Part shown: piece after piece, positions 5,111 through 5,616 of the stretch
Layout: every line of letters begins with the position of its first letter
Numbering within the stretch: the stretch's first letter is position 1
Assembly (NCBI GenBank): GCA_015486445.1
Contig: WFRT01000086.1
Span: 1-5,616 of the forward strand
Reading direction: 5' to 3'
Source: Pseudomonadota bacterium
GTDB lineage: Bacteria; Desulfobacterota; Anaeroferrophillalia; Anaeroferrophillales; Tharpellaceae
DNA: 5,616 nucleotides
Translations under genes and position numbers: made by a program
Notes under the pieces: generated by a model
The model's input: the letters and a program-made list of their open reading frames with translations, nothing else
The model's database searches: none
What the model was told of the DNA's origin: nothing

Positions 5111-5616
5111 ATGGATGATCGGGCTCGGCAGGCGGTGGTTGAGCGGCAGACGGCGGAAACCGAGATCCGGCTGCGGCTTGATATCGAAGGTACGGGAAAA
5201 GCCGAGATCGCTAGCGGAATTCCCTTTCTAGACCACATGCTGACGCTCTTTGCCCGCCATAGCGGCTGCGATCTTGAAATCGCGGCCCGGGGCGACCTCG
5301 AGGTTGATTTTCACCACACGGTCGAGGACCTGGGGATCTGCCTGGGCCAGGCCCTGGGGCAGGCCTTAGGCGATTTGAGCGGGATCGCCCGTTACGGGGA
5401 GGCCCTGATTCCGATGGACGAAACCCTCTGCAGCGCCGTGGTCGACATCTCCCGCCGTCCTTTCCTGGTCTACAACCTGCCGGTGACCGCGGCCAAGGTC
5501 GGGGAGTTTGACAGTGAACTTGGCGAGGAATTTTTCCGGGCTCTGGCCGTCAACGGCGGTCTGACCCTGCATCTCAATCTGCACTACGGCAGGAACCAGC
5601 ACCATATTTTCGAAGC
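5111..5616 (+). CDS. hisB: Imidazoleglycerol-phosphate dehydratase, 3' end outside window
   Basis: HisB dehydrates imidazoleglycerol phosphate to imidazoleacetol phosphate, a late step of histidine synthesis, using two manganese ions in a cytoplasmic multimer. 168 codons are visible of about 195 expected. The frame starts directly with the dehydratase domain, so this is the single-function form without an N-terminal phosphatase. Motifs in order are GIPFLDHML (36-44), DFHHTVEDLGI (66-76), YGEALIPMDE (95-104) and HYGRNQHHIFE (158-168). They supply the expected metal-binding His and Glu residues. The stretch usually written DxSGRP reads DISRRP (112-117), an Arg for Gly change. ATG 5111 has a strong site, AAAGGAG, at 5097-5103. 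An in-frame GTG at 5135 would give a shorter start (VVERQTAETEI) that also fits the family and lies downstream of the predicted sigma-54 start point. Other his genes may follow beyond the window. Confidence 0.96.
   Translation, partial: MDDRARQAVVERQTAETEIRLRLDIEGTGKAEIASGIPFLDHMLTLFARHSGCDLEIAARGDLEVDFHHTVEDLGICLGQALGQALGDLSGIARYGEALIPMDETLCSAVVDISRRPFLVYNLPVTAAKVGEFDSELGEEFFRALAVNGGLTLHLNLHYGRNQHHIFE

Overview
The window looks like part of the chromosome of a GC-rich Gram-negative bacterium, most likely a member of the former Deltaproteobacteria (Desulfobacterota). This is inferred from the block rpoN-hpf-ptsN-hprK, with a long-form hibernation factor and a full-length HPr kinase, next to a GerMN-domain membrane protein of a type common in that group. 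No insertion sequence, tRNA, rRNA, CRISPR array or phage gene was seen. It reads as ordinary chromosomal backbone.

Layout. Bases 1-362 are the 3' end of a gene on the + strand whose product resembles the beta-rich modules of secreted proteins. It converges on a minus-strand gene (534-1211) for a single-pass membrane protein with a GerMN domain. The gap between them (363-533) holds a 14-bp hairpin without a T-run and a strong bidirectional intrinsic terminator (475-504). The GerMN gene starts at TTG and diverges from rpoN across a 254-bp gap (1212-1465) with an AT-rich patch that may hold promoters for both directions.

From 1466 onward everything runs on the + strand. The order is rpoN (sigma-54), hpf (ribosome hibernation factor), ptsN (EIIA-Ntr), hprK (HPr kinase/phosphorylase) and hisB (imidazoleglycerol-phosphate dehydratase, cut by the window end). 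ptsN and hprK overlap by 20 bp. The other three gaps are short and each holds an inverted repeat. rpoN-hpf-ptsN is a classic proteobacterial set linking nitrogen/stationary-phase transcription, ribosome hibernation and the regulatory phosphotransferase system. hprK fits this set, since its usual substrate HPr feeds phosphate to EIIA-Ntr. hisB belongs to a different pathway and probably opens a histidine-biosynthesis block.

The most interesting signal is a near-consensus sigma-54 promoter (-24/-12) at 5092-5108, directly in front of hisB and overlapping its Shine-Dalgarno sequence. It lies in the same gene cluster that encodes sigma-54 itself. Its predicted start point falls just inside the annotated hisB start, so it may be a real internal promoter, a regulatory binding site, or a coincidence. 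No wholly new multi-gene system is evident.
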